The position numbers and the translations under genes are program-made. The notes under the pieces were generated by a model. It ran no database searches, was not told the DNA's origin, and saw only the letters and a program-made list of their open reading frames with translations. This document shows, piece after piece, positions 7,709-15,837 of a stretch of DNA of 33,872 nt. Position 1 is the first letter of the stretch; each line of letters opens with the position of its first letter. The DNA comes from Pirellulales bacterium. GTDB taxonomy: Bacteria > Planctomycetota > Planctomycetia > Pirellulales > Lacipirellulaceae. The DNA is taken from contig JADZFK010000105.1 of NCBI GenBank assembly GCA_020849945.1, positions 1 through 33,872 of the forward strand, in the 5' to 3' direction.

Positions 7709-9313
7709 ATGATTGAGCTACAAGGCGTTTCGATCTTATCATCTCCCTTTGCAGCCGATGGCAGTGCGATTGCGGCAGTCGAAAGTGCCGCAGGAGACGC
7801 GGCGTTTCGCGGTCAAAACCCCGTTACGGGCGAATGGCTAGAACCCGCGTACCGGACGGCAAGCAGCGAACAGATTGAACATGCCGTGGGCCTGGCTCGT
7901 GGTGCCGCGCCCGTCTTGGGCGGGATGCCCGGGAGGCATCGCGGCCAGTTCTTGCGGGCGATTGCCGAGCGGCTTGAAGGGCTTGTCGAGCCATTGGTCG
8001 AGCGGGTTGGGCAAGAAGCGGGGCTGACTGAAATTCGCGTTCGCAGCGAGCTTGGGCGGACGGTGATGCAGCTACGGATGTTTGCCGATGTGATCGAGGA
8101 AGGTTCGTGGGTCGATGCGCGAATCGATACGGCTCAGCCCGATCGCCAGCCGCTGCCGCGGCCCGATCTTCGCTCGATGCTTCGCCCGCTGGGGCCGGTG
8201 GCTGTTTTTGGGGCGAGCAACTTTCCGCTGGCGTACTCGGTGGCTGGGACCGACACGGCATCGGCCCTAGCGGCCGGTTGCCCGGTCGTAGTGAAGGCCC
8301 ATCCGGCCCACCCGGGCGCGAGCGAGTTGGTTGGCCGCGCCGTGTTGGCAGCTCAAGAGGCCACGGGAATGCCCGCCGGCACGTTTGCCGTGTTGTTTGA
8401 TTCGGGCATTGCGGTAGGCGAGGCCCTTGTTCGGCATCCTTCCATTCAGGCGGTTGGGTTCACGGGTTCGCTGCAGGGTGGCCGCCACGTGTTCGACCTG
8501 GCCGCCGCACGTGAGCAGCCGATCCCGGTTTATGCCGAGATGGGTAGCCTGAACCCGGTATTCCTTCTGCCGGGGGCGCTGGCCGCCCGTGGGGCAGCGC
8601 TTGCCGATGAATTGCATCAATCCTTCACTCGCGTCAGTGGGCAGTTCTGCACGAAGCCGGGGCTTGTATTCTTTGACGGCAACGAGGCGTTCCGCGAGCG
8701 ATTGTGTGCGTTGACGCGCCAGACCGCGGCCGGGTGCATGTTGCACGCGGGCATTGCCCGCAGCTTTGCCGCGGGGATCGAAAGTTTGCGTACCGCGTCC
8801 GGCGTCGAGGCGCTGGTCGTGCCAGCCGCGACGCCGACCGCTGCCGCCGCCGGGGCCTGCTTGTTCCAAACGACCGTGGGGCAATTGTTAGAGAATCGGC
8901 ACTTGGCGGCAGAAGTCTTCGGCCCAACCACGCTGCTCGTTCGCTACGAGCGTTTGGAGGAACTGATCGCCGTGGCTCGCTCGTTGGGCGGGCAGCTGAC
9001 CGGTAGTGTGCATGCGGAAACCACGGAGCTGGCCGAGGCACAACCGCTGATCGCGATCGTGGCGGAACGGGCAGGCCGCGTGGTCTTCAACCAGTTTCCC
9101 ACGGGGGTCGAAGTGAACAACGCGATGGTGCATGGGGGGCCATACCCGGCCACGACCGATAGCCGTGGCACCTCGGTTGGCCCGGCCGCCATTCGGCGGT
9201 TTGTGCGGCCTGTGTGTTATCAGAATTTCCCCGATGCTGCGTTGCCCGAGGAACTTCGCGCCGCCAACCCGCGGAACATTCGCCGACTGGTGGATGGGCA
9301 ATTTACGAGTTGA
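7709..9313 (+). CDS. Aldehyde dehydrogenase, KGSA dehydrogenase type
   Basis: A soluble 534-residue NAD(P)-dependent aldehyde dehydrogenase. It most resembles alpha-ketoglutaric semialdehyde (2,5-dioxopentanoate) dehydrogenases, which finish oxidative pentose, hexuronate or hydroxyproline breakdown by making 2-oxoglutarate. Catalytic residues are visible: Asn171 in FGASNFPLAYS, Glu277 in YAEMGSLNP and the nucleophile Cys314 in SGQFCTKPG. The cofactor-site motif GFTGS is near residue 250. The C-terminal PTGVEVNNAMVHGGPYPAT and the FVRPVCYQN ending are typical of this subgroup. Length is normal for it. No sugar or hydroxyproline catabolic gene is adjacent, so the pathway is inferred from family resemblance alone. 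The start has no strong ribosome site. Confidence 0.88.
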   Translation: MIELQGVSILSSPFAADGSAIAAVESAAGDAAFRGQNPVTGEWLEPAYRTASSEQIEHAVGLARGAAPVLGGMPGRHRGQFLRAIAERLEGLVEPLVERVGQEAGLTEIRVRSELGRTVMQLRMFADVIEEGSWVDARIDTAQPDRQPLPRPDLRSMLRPLGPVAVFGASNFPLAYSVAGTDTASALAAGCPVVVKAHPAHPGASELVGRAVLAAQEATGMPAGTFAVLFDSGIAVGEALVRHPSIQAVGFTGSLQGGRHVFDLAAAREQPIPVYAEMGSLNPVFLLPGALAARGAALADELHQSFTRVSGQFCTKPGLVFFDGNEAFRERLCALTRQTAAGCMLHAGIARSFAAGIESLRTASGVEALVVPAATPTAAAAGACLFQTTVGQLLENRHLAAEVFGPTTLLVRYERLEELIAVARSLGGQLTGSVHAETTELAEAQPLIAIVAERAGRVVFNQFPTGVEVNNAMVHGGPYPATTDSRGTSVGPAAIRRFVRPVCYQNFPDAALPEELRAANPRNIRRLVDGQFTS

Positions 9314-9429
9314 ATGGGATTTCGGATAGTGGATAGTGGATTGGCAACAGGTGGAATCGTTGCCGTGATCTGGGATTGGGGTGGGCGGCTCGGCTCGTGG
9401 CCGTTGCGGATGGTCTGAACGTGTCTTCG

Positions 9430-10917
9430 TTATGCCGTGCGGAGGGCCGTTTCGAGGCGGCGGATGGCTTCTTCCATGGGGCACGAGTGATCAGCCAAGC
9501 TGATGTGAGCTTCCGAGGCGATCAGTTTTTCGACACGGCGGTGGGCGGCAATCACGGTGCTGTGGCTTCCGCGGCCAAAGAATTCTCCAATTTCGCTCAA
9601 CGGCGCTCGCGTGAACTTGCGAGCCAACCACATGGCCAGCATGCGAGGCTCGGCAACCGCCCGCGCCTTTCGCTCGGAGCGAAGCTGCACAGGCTCGACG
9701 CCGAAGGCATCGCAGACGACTTTCTGGATATCGGCGAGTCGCACATTGCGGGTGTTGTGGCGGGCAAGATCGGCCAAGGTCCGGTCGGCCAAATCGCGCG
9801 AGATCGGTTGGCCGGTGGTGGTACTAAGCGCTTGCAGCCGATGAAGTGCCCCGCGAAGTTCGCGAGCCCCAGCGGTAATTTGGGTGGCCACCAACGTGGC
9901 CGCGTCTTCGGCCAGTGCGATACCTGCGACCTCGGCCAATTGGCGGACGATGCCGAGTCGGGTGGCAAACTCTGGCGGTGCGATTTCGCAGGCCAGCCCG
10001 CCCGCCAGACGTGAAACTAATTCGGGGCCGAGTAGCCGCAGCTCGCCAAGGCCGCGATCGCTGCCGAAGACAACTTGCCGTCCTTCGTGGGTAAGCGAAT
10101 CGAGCGTGTAGAGAAGCTCTTCGAGCGTTCGCTGCTTGCCGACCAAGAATTGCAGGTCATCGAGGATCAGCAAGTTAGCGCCGCGACATTTCTGGCGGAA
10201 ACTTGGCAGCCCCGCGCCGCGAATGGCATCCACGAAATGGGTCGTGAACTGCTCGGCGGTGAGATAGATTGCCACGGCCCTCGGGCGATATCGGCTGTAC
10301 GCCTGTTGGACGGCCCGCAGCAGGTGCGTCTTGCCGACGCCCGTGGGGCCCCAGAGCAACAGCGGAGAGGCCTGTTGCCGACCGCGTGCCGTCAGTTCCG
10401 CCGATCGAAAGGCGTACTCGTTGCTGGGACCCACGACGAAACTTGCGAGGTTCGGTGTGACAGGTTTCTCGCATTTGTCGGGGGAGAGCTTGGTTCTCTG
10501 CGCGCCGTTTGTGGCCGCCGGTGGTTCCTCGATTTTGGCGGCATTCCGTCGTCGTCTTTCCGGTGCGCGTTCAGAAGCATTTTGCGGCGCGGCCTGTTCG
10601 AGCGAGTGCGACTCGGCATCGTTGGGCGATATCGCAAGTTCCAACTGACGCGTTGCGGGGCTTGTCGCGGCGAGCGGGATCACTTGAAAAGAAACGGTCG
10701 CCGAGGTTCCCGCAATCGATTCCCAGCACGCCCGCAAATCGGCATCGAGATTGGTTCGCAGCCAATCTCGGACGAAGGGACTGGAAGCCTGGATCGTCAG
10801 TTCCGACCCCGAGACGCCCAACTGGGCCTGTAAGTTGAACCACAAATCGAACCGCTGGGGGCCGATTCGGTGGGCAAGTATTGTCGCCAGCGCTGCCGCT
10901 CGTCGGGAATCTTCCAT
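9430..10917 (-). CDS. dnaA: Chromosomal replication initiator DnaA
   Basis: A 495-residue replication initiator: ATP-bound DnaA binds DnaA boxes and opens the origin. Domain I covers about residues 1-90 (RFDLWF, FVRDWLRTNLDADL). A charged variable linker follows. The AAA+ domain carries Walker A GPTGVGKT (Lys196), Walker B LLILDDLQFL (Asp253, Asp254) and the sensor-type GSDRGLGEL. The C-terminal DNA-binding domain has AEPRMLAMWLARKFT and EIGEFFGRGSHSTVIAAH. The usual GGRDHTT motif is here GRGSHST. Several planctomycete DnaA proteins, as I recall them, have GGRSHST, so the Ser is expected but the RG order is odd. Start at 10917 begins the conserved domain I; the frame runs on to 11004. No dnaN, recF or gyrB is adjacent, and no DnaA-box cluster is visible, so this gene may not mark the origin. 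Confidence 0.9.
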   Translation of the reverse strand: MEDSRRAAALATILAHRIGPQRFDLWFNLQAQLGVSGSELTIQASSPFVRDWLRTNLDADLRACWESIAGTSATVSFQVIPLAATSPATRQLELAISPNDAESHSLEQAAPQNASERAPERRRRNAAKIEEPPAATNGAQRTKLSPDKCEKPVTPNLASFVVGPSNEYAFRSAELTARGRQQASPLLLWGPTGVGKTHLLRAVQQAYSRYRPRAVAIYLTAEQFTTHFVDAIRGAGLPSFRQKCRGANLLILDDLQFLVGKQRTLEELLYTLDSLTHEGRQVVFGSDRGLGELRLLGPELVSRLAGGLACEIAPPEFATRLGIVRQLAEVAGIALAEDAATLVATQITAGARELRGALHRLQALSTTTGQPISRDLADRTLADLARHNTRNVRLADIQKVVCDAFGVEPVQLRSERKARAVAEPRMLAMWLARKFTRAPLSEIGEFFGRGSHSTVIAAHRRVEKLIASEAHISLADHSCPMEEAIRRLETALRTA

Positions 10918-11451
10918 GACGACATCCTGTTGGCTCCGTCGGCGCATATCCCGAGCGCATCGCCGCCTTCGTAGCGACGACCCGGCGACTAATCCAGCCG
11001 CCATGCAGCTTGAGAACCCCTGCGCGAAACCGGAGAAATGGCGGGCCAGAGAACTCGTGCCAGGGCGTCTCGAGTGTTCGAGAGCTTGGCCAAGATCGCT
11101 TCCCGGGCCACACCGCGTTCATTAAATAGTTTGCAACCCAGGCAACGTGATTTCGCCCCAACACGGCAGCGACCTCACGTGCAAGGAGCCGATTCTACGC
11201 CTGCTAGCACTGCTGTCAAAGGGGCTGCCGGAGGTTGTCGAAAAGGTTTTTCCAGTTCGTTGGCAAACGCGAACGAAATGCCGGTTTGGGAAGGAGTTAG
11301 CGAGCCTGCGCTTCGAGGAAAAATCTTTCAAGAATTGAATGACAGAGGTGGATAATTCGTCGGTACCCGTTAATCAAGCGGTTGCGGTGCTCGTGGTGCC
11401 GTACTCTCCTAAGCAGGCCCCAGGAAGATCAGCGGGCCGAAACGGAGTACT
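10918..11451. other. Gap upstream of dnaA, no gene seen
   Basis: No supported gene. A single near-match to a DnaA box (GGTGGATAA, 11347-11355) is present and nothing clusters with it. The dnaA promoter must lie here, but I cannot point to clear -35 and -10 elements. Sequence at 11514-11556 resembles one arm of the fold-back element at 12770. Confidence 0.4.
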
Positions 11452-11472
11452 GCCGAGCCGAAACGGCTCGGC
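11452..11472. repeat. Short GC hairpin, family with 17015
   Basis: Perfect 9-bp stem (11452-11460 with 11464-11472) closed by AAA and followed by TAT. The related hairpin at 17015-17035 has the same loop and flank but a swapped base pair in the stem, a covariation. Confidence 0.7.
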
Positions 11473-11605
11473 TATGTTGGCGAGACACGGGGAAGAATTG
11501 GTCACTGCAAATAGCCCATTCTTCTCTGTGTTCTCCGTGGTGAAAATATCAGATCATACGTGCCAAGTTACCTGGCTGCGCAAGTCGCCTGCTGGCGGTT
11601 TCGGT

Positions 11606-12541
11606 TCAAGGAGTGCGCGATGGCGAAGTCGGAAAACGCAGAAAGACGGCCCGTTTTTCGATGGTATCGAATCCCGTCGCGTTATACACGCCAACGGCCG
11701 GGCGATTGGAGGCGTCGACGGCGACAACGATTCGGCTGCCTTTTCGAGAACGCACGATCCACTGGGCAAACCGCGTGATTTGTTTCCCCCAACCTTGGCC
11801 GCGGGCTTTCGGCACGAGGCCAAGGTACATCAACTCATAATCCTCGCTTTGAGGATAGCGTGCCAGGAGAAGGACCCCGATATCGGTGCCCTGGGTTTGC
11901 ACAAAGAACCAGTTCTCGGCGGCAAATTGGCCAGTTGCCTGGTAGCCATGAACGACATCGTCGATGGTTCGCACCCCGTTGAGGGCCGTGCAATCGAGCG
12001 TTTGTTCGTAGGTTTGCTCGATGAGTTGGCACAGTCGGCCGCGTTGTGTCGTGGCGTAGGGTTCGAATTTCAGTACCGAGCTGGAGGGCTGAACTGCGGG
12101 AAACCGAGCGGCTTCGCATCTCATGTAAAGCAATTCGGCAAGGTAGCGGAAGCCGACGCGCTGTAACACGTCGATGGTCGCCGTGCCGGGATCGGCAAGA
12201 AGCGATTGGGCAAGTTCCACCGAGGTCGAGTCCAGTTCTCGAACGACGGCCTCGGCCAGCGGCAACGCTAATCGCGAATCTTCGGAGGAGACCACCCGCG
12301 GAGGCCAGAAGACGGCATAATTGCCAGCTTGCCGTTGTCCCCATGCGGCACCGCAAATTTGTTTGCCTCGCCGCGCGATGAACAGCGGTTCGTCGGCCAG
12401 GCCCTGAGGGGCTTCGGTATCGAGTGATCCTCGTGTAACCTCGCGCCGTTGGCTCGGCGCTAAGTCGGAAAGAACGATCGACAACGCTTCGGCACGCAAC
12501 TCGGCAGGGCAGCGAATTATCTCCACCACTTCCCTCAACAT
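11606..12541 (-). CDS. GNAT family N-acetyltransferase (tandem GNAT)
   Basis: A 311-residue acyltransferase predicted to move an acetyl group from acetyl-CoA to an unknown amine. The C-terminal half is a clear GNAT domain: the strand YELMYLGLVP runs into the CoA-binding loop ARGQGWGKQI, followed by VDASNRPAVGVYNATGF. The N-terminal half (to about residue 145) looks like a second, degenerate GNAT domain: FIARRGKQICGAAWG, and LQRVGFRYLAELLYM, which matches the end of such a fold. The arrangement resembles MshD-type tandem enzymes, but nothing ties this gene to mycothiol. ATG at 12541 is used; a GTG two codons upstream is possible and neither has a clear ribosome site. It stands alone between repeat-rich gaps. 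Confidence 0.82.
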   Translation of the reverse strand: MLREVVEIIRCPAELRAEALSIVLSDLAPSQRREVTRGSLDTEAPQGLADEPLFIARRGKQICGAAWGQRQAGNYAVFWPPRVVSSEDSRLALPLAEAVVRELDSTSVELAQSLLADPGTATIDVLQRVGFRYLAELLYMRCEAARFPAVQPSSSVLKFEPYATTQRGRLCQLIEQTYEQTLDCTALNGVRTIDDVVHGYQATGQFAAENWFFVQTQGTDIGVLLLARYPQSEDYELMYLGLVPKARGQGWGKQITRFAQWIVRSRKGSRIVVAVDASNRPAVGVYNATGFDTIEKRAVFLRFPTSPSRTP

Positions 12542-12769
12542 GCGCACAAATATAACTAACTCGGCCGCCAGCGAAATGGCAACAAATGGAAATTCCTGAA
12601 GGTGCCCCGGAATCGAGGGGGAGGTCCCCGGCTTTGAGGCCGGGATATTATTGGTAAGCGGGCAACAGATTTCGGAACAAGTGGTGGAAATAATCGGTTA
12701 ATACAGCGGCCTGGCGGCCACCGCTAACTCGAATTCACAACTCATTACAAGCTCTTTGCCCGGGGTTAG
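12542..12769. other. Repeat-rich gap
   Basis: Contains a small hairpin (CCCGGC 12627-12632 with GCCGGG 12639-12644) and an imperfect palindrome at 12705-12725 (AGCGG and CCGCT ends). No gene is supported. Together with the fold-back element that follows, this makes the GNAT to 13042 interval almost entirely repeat sequence. Confidence 0.5.
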
Positions 12770-12960
12770 CCCGGATTTCTCACCACAGAGCACACAGTTG
12801 TCACGGAGAACAAGCTAAGAGATCGTTTGGAGCAGGGTTAACCGCCCGTAGCTACGAGACAGGGTGTTACCACCGTTCATGGTGGTAGGGGGACTTGCTA
12901 CGGGTTTTCTCCGTGGTTCCGTGCCTCCGTGGTTTTGATTGTGAGAAATGCGGACTAGCG
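12770..12960. repeat. 191-nt nested fold-back element, copy 1
   Basis: The unit recurs at 30653-30843 in the same orientation with equal length and about 20 mismatches by eye. It is a concentric set of inverted pairs: ATTTCTCAC 12775-12783 with 12941-12949; CCACAGAG 12783-12790 with CTCCGTGG 12925-12932 (one mismatch here, none in copy 2); CACGGAGAA 12802-12810 with 12907-12915; CCCGTAGC 12845-12852 with 12897-12904; and ACCACC 12869-12874 with 12881-12886. It has no ORF of its own, so it resembles a fold-back miniature element or a structured RNA. Confidence 0.8.
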
Positions 12961-13004
12961 GTTCAGGTAAGGCCAAGAGTTCAGTGATGCTCGAACTCTC
13001 CCCA

Positions 13005-13025
13005 CCCCTCCCTAAAAGGGAGGGG
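13005..13025. terminator. Hairpin after the 13042 gene
   Basis: A perfect 8-bp stem (CCCCTCCC 13005-13012 with 13018-13025) with a 5-nt loop lies 16 nt beyond the stop of the minus-strand gene at 13042. Position suits a terminator; no T-run follows on the minus strand, so it may instead be a repeat. Confidence 0.45.
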
Positions 13026-13041
13026 AGTACTGAGATAAAGC

Positions 13042-14046
13042 CTAGTTCGGCCAGCGATTGCGGAGGAGTTTGGATTCCTCGGCCGGGTTGGCGTACCGAA
13101 CTCGATCGAAGTAGCTGCCCTCTGCGGTGTTTGCGGAGCCTCCCTCGGGTTGGTTGGCCGCGGCGTTAACGGGGGCTTCGGTTGGCGAGGCCCCGGCAAC
13201 TTGTGGAATTTCGAGGGGGCGGTCTCTCGGCGGAAGGACACGCTTGGAACCCGGCCGGGCGAATTCCAATTCGACGGCAACGCTCTGTTGCGGTGTGTTC
13301 GAGTGGAGGACTGCTTCGGGCCGGAGTCGAAGTTCGCTGAAGATGGCCTCGCCATCTGCCACGCGATACACCTTTTCGCCGATCGGTGCTGAAACCGCCT
13401 GGAATTTGTACGATTGGGTGAGATATTGAATGAGCGGCGTGGCGTCGCCCGTTTTGCCGCGAAAGGAGATGTGCTCGACCTGTCCTTGCGAGTTGAAGAA
13501 GTAGGTAAGGGCGCCCGCCAAGGCCGACATTTGCGTTCCCATCACCAAAGGAACGCGGATGGCGAACAGGCCCACGTCGGTTGGCCCGGTAGATTTCCGC
13601 TCCCAGTTTTGTAGGACCCATTCCTTGGTGACATCAAACCGGAGCACCTGAGCGGGCGAACTGAACTGGCCGCTGCTGGCGGGGGCCATGCTCGCCACGA
13701 TGGGCGAGGTTGCCTGGGGGTATTGCGCCGGGCTTGGCAGGCGGCTCATCGCCACGTTTTGCGCTGGAACTGCCGCCGTGTGCTGGGCCGTTTGCGGGGG
13801 AAATATCATGCCGTTCGAGTTTCCCAACCCTTGCGACGAAGTGATGATCGGCTGTTGCGAAATGCTGACGGGCGGAGTTGCATAGCTGTTCAGCGGCGAA
13901 GTATTGTTTATTGTTGAGGTGGTGGAGACAGGAGGCCCAGGGGCGGCCCCCAGCTTGTTCATCGATTGCTGTGTTTTGGAGGCCACGTACGGAACCCCGA
14001 TCGAGGCACCTAGCAGCGACGCGATGACAAGCGGTCGAGAGGCCAT
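13042..14046 (-). CDS. Planctomycete conserved protein, DUF6690-like
   Basis: A 334-residue protein of unknown function. An N-terminal hydrophobic segment (about residues 4-22, LVIASLLGASIGVPYVAS) could be a signal anchor. Residues 23-130 form a low-complexity Ser/Thr/Pro/Gln linker. A conserved domain from about residue 135 carries FDVTKEWVLQNWERKSTG, RVPLVMGT, ALTYFFNSQGQVEHISFRG and SELRLRPEAVL. I recall this pattern from a planctomycete family, tentatively DUF6690, but cannot confirm it. The tail is Pro/Ala-rich and ends in charged residues. ATG at 14046 is chosen because the hydrophobic segment follows directly; an in-frame start 30 nt upstream adds only a polar stretch. It is divergent from the methyltransferase gene at 14264. 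Confidence 0.7.
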   Translation of the reverse strand: MASRPLVIASLLGASIGVPYVASKTQQSMNKLGAAPGPPVSTTSTINNTSPLNSYATPPVSISQQPIITSSQGLGNSNGMIFPPQTAQHTAAVPAQNVAMSRLPSPAQYPQATSPIVASMAPASSGQFSSPAQVLRFDVTKEWVLQNWERKSTGPTDVGLFAIRVPLVMGTQMSALAGALTYFFNSQGQVEHISFRGKTGDATPLIQYLTQSYKFQAVSAPIGEKVYRVADGEAIFSELRLRPEAVLHSNTPQQSVAVELEFARPGSKRVLPPRDRPLEIPQVAGASPTEAPVNAAANQPEGGSANTAEGSYFDRVRYANPAEESKLLRNRWPN

Positions 14047-14263
14047 GGGCGGATCTACTCGTGGCCGCAGCCCCACGGCGGACTTGCGGGGCGATAGCCA
14101 CTATACTCGGAATGGTTGAGCAGGCTCGCGATGCCCCGAAAACATCGGACGGGGGATGCGGCGCTGACCCCAATGAAACCGCGAACTTCTGGAGGCCGAC
14201 TGGCGGTCGGGCTTTCCACCATCCTCGTCTTCGGCATTGTTGGCTCGGGCACTTGGTTGAGAC

Positions 14264-15643
14264 ATGTTAAAGCCGATCTGTAACGAACTTGACGATGCCA
14301 AGTGGCTCACGGGGAACGAGGCCGGGGCGATTCTCTCCGAGCTTTCGGGAAAGGCGGCCCCGATTCACCAGCTTACCGAGCAACTTCGGCGGCGACTTTC
14401 GCCCACGCAGACGCACGCCGTGCTGGAGCAGGTCGAGTTACGGCGACGGGCGGCCGCAAAGTTTTCCCAACCCGAGCGAATGTTCTTCACCCGCAAAGGG
14501 CTCGAACAGGCAACGGACGAATGGGTAGCCCGGTACAAGGCTTCGCGGATTGCCCGCGTCTTGGATGAGGCAGCCGTTGAACCCGACGTGGTGGGTTGCC
14601 CGACTTGCCCGCCCCCATCCGGAGCCAAGCAGGATTTCACTTCAGGCCGAGAAGTGGGGGCTGCGAGCCGAGCGGCACGATCCGAGAAAGTGGATGCGAA
14701 GTTGGAAACACCGTGTCTCGCTCGGCTCGTGGGATCTACTTTTCCTTTGCGCGTTGTTGATTTTTGTTGCGGCATCGGCGGAGACCTGTTGGCACTTGCC
14801 CAAATAATGCACGGTTCGGTCTTCGTTCGTGGTGTTGATCGCGACCCGGTCGCGTCCCACTTCGCTTCGATCAACAGCGGCGTCCCCGTTCACTCGTTCG
14901 ATGTAGCCGATTTCGATTTCGACCGCGACACGGCCTGGCACCTAGACCCTGACCGCCGGCCAGCAGGCCCTCGCACGACCCGCCCTGACCAGTTTGAACC
15001 GAACCTTGCGACGATCGAATCGTTGTTGGCGCGGTCGCGTCACGCGGCGGTGAAGCTAGCGCCAGCCACGACGCCGCCCGCCGGGTGGGCCGAGTCGTGT
15101 GAACTCGAGTGGATCAGCCGCGATCACGAGTGCAAACAGCTTGTGGCGTGGCATGGCAAGCTGGCTTGCAAGCCGGGCCGACGCCGCGCAACGGTTCTAA
15201 CCCGAGCGGGTACTCAAGTGCGGTCGGTCGTTGGCGATGCCAACGTTTTTGTGCCGATCGCATCCCGCCTTCAGGAGTACCTGTTCGATGTCGATCCCGC
15301 GGTGATCGCGGCCCGACTGACGGGTGCGCTCTCTGCAGAACACGAGCTTAGTGCACTCGCCACGGGGCCTACTTATTTGACTGGCAATCAGCCTATCACT
15401 CAGGACCTGGCACTCGCCTGCTTCCGTGTGGAGGACGTGCTTCCGCTGCACGTGAAGCAGATCGCCGCTTATCTGCGCGAGCGATCGATCGGCAGGCTCG
15501 AAATCAAGAAACGCGGTGTGGAAATCGACCCAGAGAACCTTCGCCGAGCGTTGAAGTTGCGGGGTACCGAAGAGACAACGATTCTGGTGACAAAAATCAC
15601 GGAAAAGGCCGTGGCCGTTCACGCCCGGCGGATTCGCCGATGA
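14264..15643 (+). CDS. Class I SAM methyltransferase, THUMP-like
   Basis: A 459-residue predicted SAM-dependent methyltransferase. Residues 1-110 form a helical N-terminal domain. The SAM-binding motif VVDFCCGIGGD is near residue 165 and GVDRDPVAS follows as motif II. DPDRRPAGPRT (about 228) occupies the place of the catalytic DPP-type motif, and the C-terminal 75 residues (VLPLHVKQIAAYLRER, LEIKKRGVEIDPENLRR) match the THUMP-like domain found at the end of such proteins. The substrate is unknown; RNA is a guess from that domain. Residues about 120-160, between the N-terminal domain and motif I, are encoded by palindromic repeat-like sequence (GAASRAAR translation) and look like an in-frame insertion. 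No strong ribosome site precedes the ATG. Confidence 0.82.
   Translation: MLKPICNELDDAKWLTGNEAGAILSELSGKAAPIHQLTEQLRRRLSPTQTHAVLEQVELRRRAAAKFSQPERMFFTRKGLEQATDEWVARYKASRIARVLDEAAVEPDVVGCPTCPPPSGAKQDFTSGREVGAASRAARSEKVDAKLETPCLARLVGSTFPLRVVDFCCGIGGDLLALAQIMHGSVFVRGVDRDPVASHFASINSGVPVHSFDVADFDFDRDTAWHLDPDRRPAGPRTTRPDQFEPNLATIESLLARSRHAAVKLAPATTPPAGWAESCELEWISRDHECKQLVAWHGKLACKPGRRRATVLTRAGTQVRSVVGDANVFVPIASRLQEYLFDVDPAVIAARLTGALSAEHELSALATGPTYLTGNQPITQDLALACFRVEDVLPLHVKQIAAYLRERSIGRLEIKKRGVEIDPENLRRALKLRGTEETTILVTKITEKAVAVHARRIRR
14664..14729. repeat. Palindromic repeat inside the coding region
   Basis: CGAGCCGAGCG at 14664-14674 is an exact inverted copy of 14719-14729, separated by 44 nt. 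The left arm context GGGGCTGCGAGCCGAGCGGC closely matches the intergenic hairpin at 23808-23835. A repeat of that family has therefore probably entered this gene without breaking the frame. Confidence 0.6.
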
Positions 15644-15837
15644 GGGCGTGTTGTTGGTCAGTATGGTTGCGATTGTGCAAACTCACGGGCATGGGCGACC
15701 CTACTTGAGCAGGGCGTTTTCTGGTACATTTAGCTTTGTACCGTGCCGCAAAGGCGAACGCGGGCTTTTGTGTTCGTTGCGGGTTCCCATTGGGCGGCTG
15801 ATCTCTTTCGATTCATCCTATTTCTATCTATCCATTC

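Noticed and set aside
10918-11355. Replication origin next to dnaA
   Set aside because: Only one imperfect DnaA box, no AT-rich unwinding region and no dnaN or other origin-linked genes.
11339-12166. 275-residue open frame opposite the GNAT gene
   Set aside because: Antisense shadow of a gene with clear acetyl-CoA motifs; its translation shows no conserved pattern.
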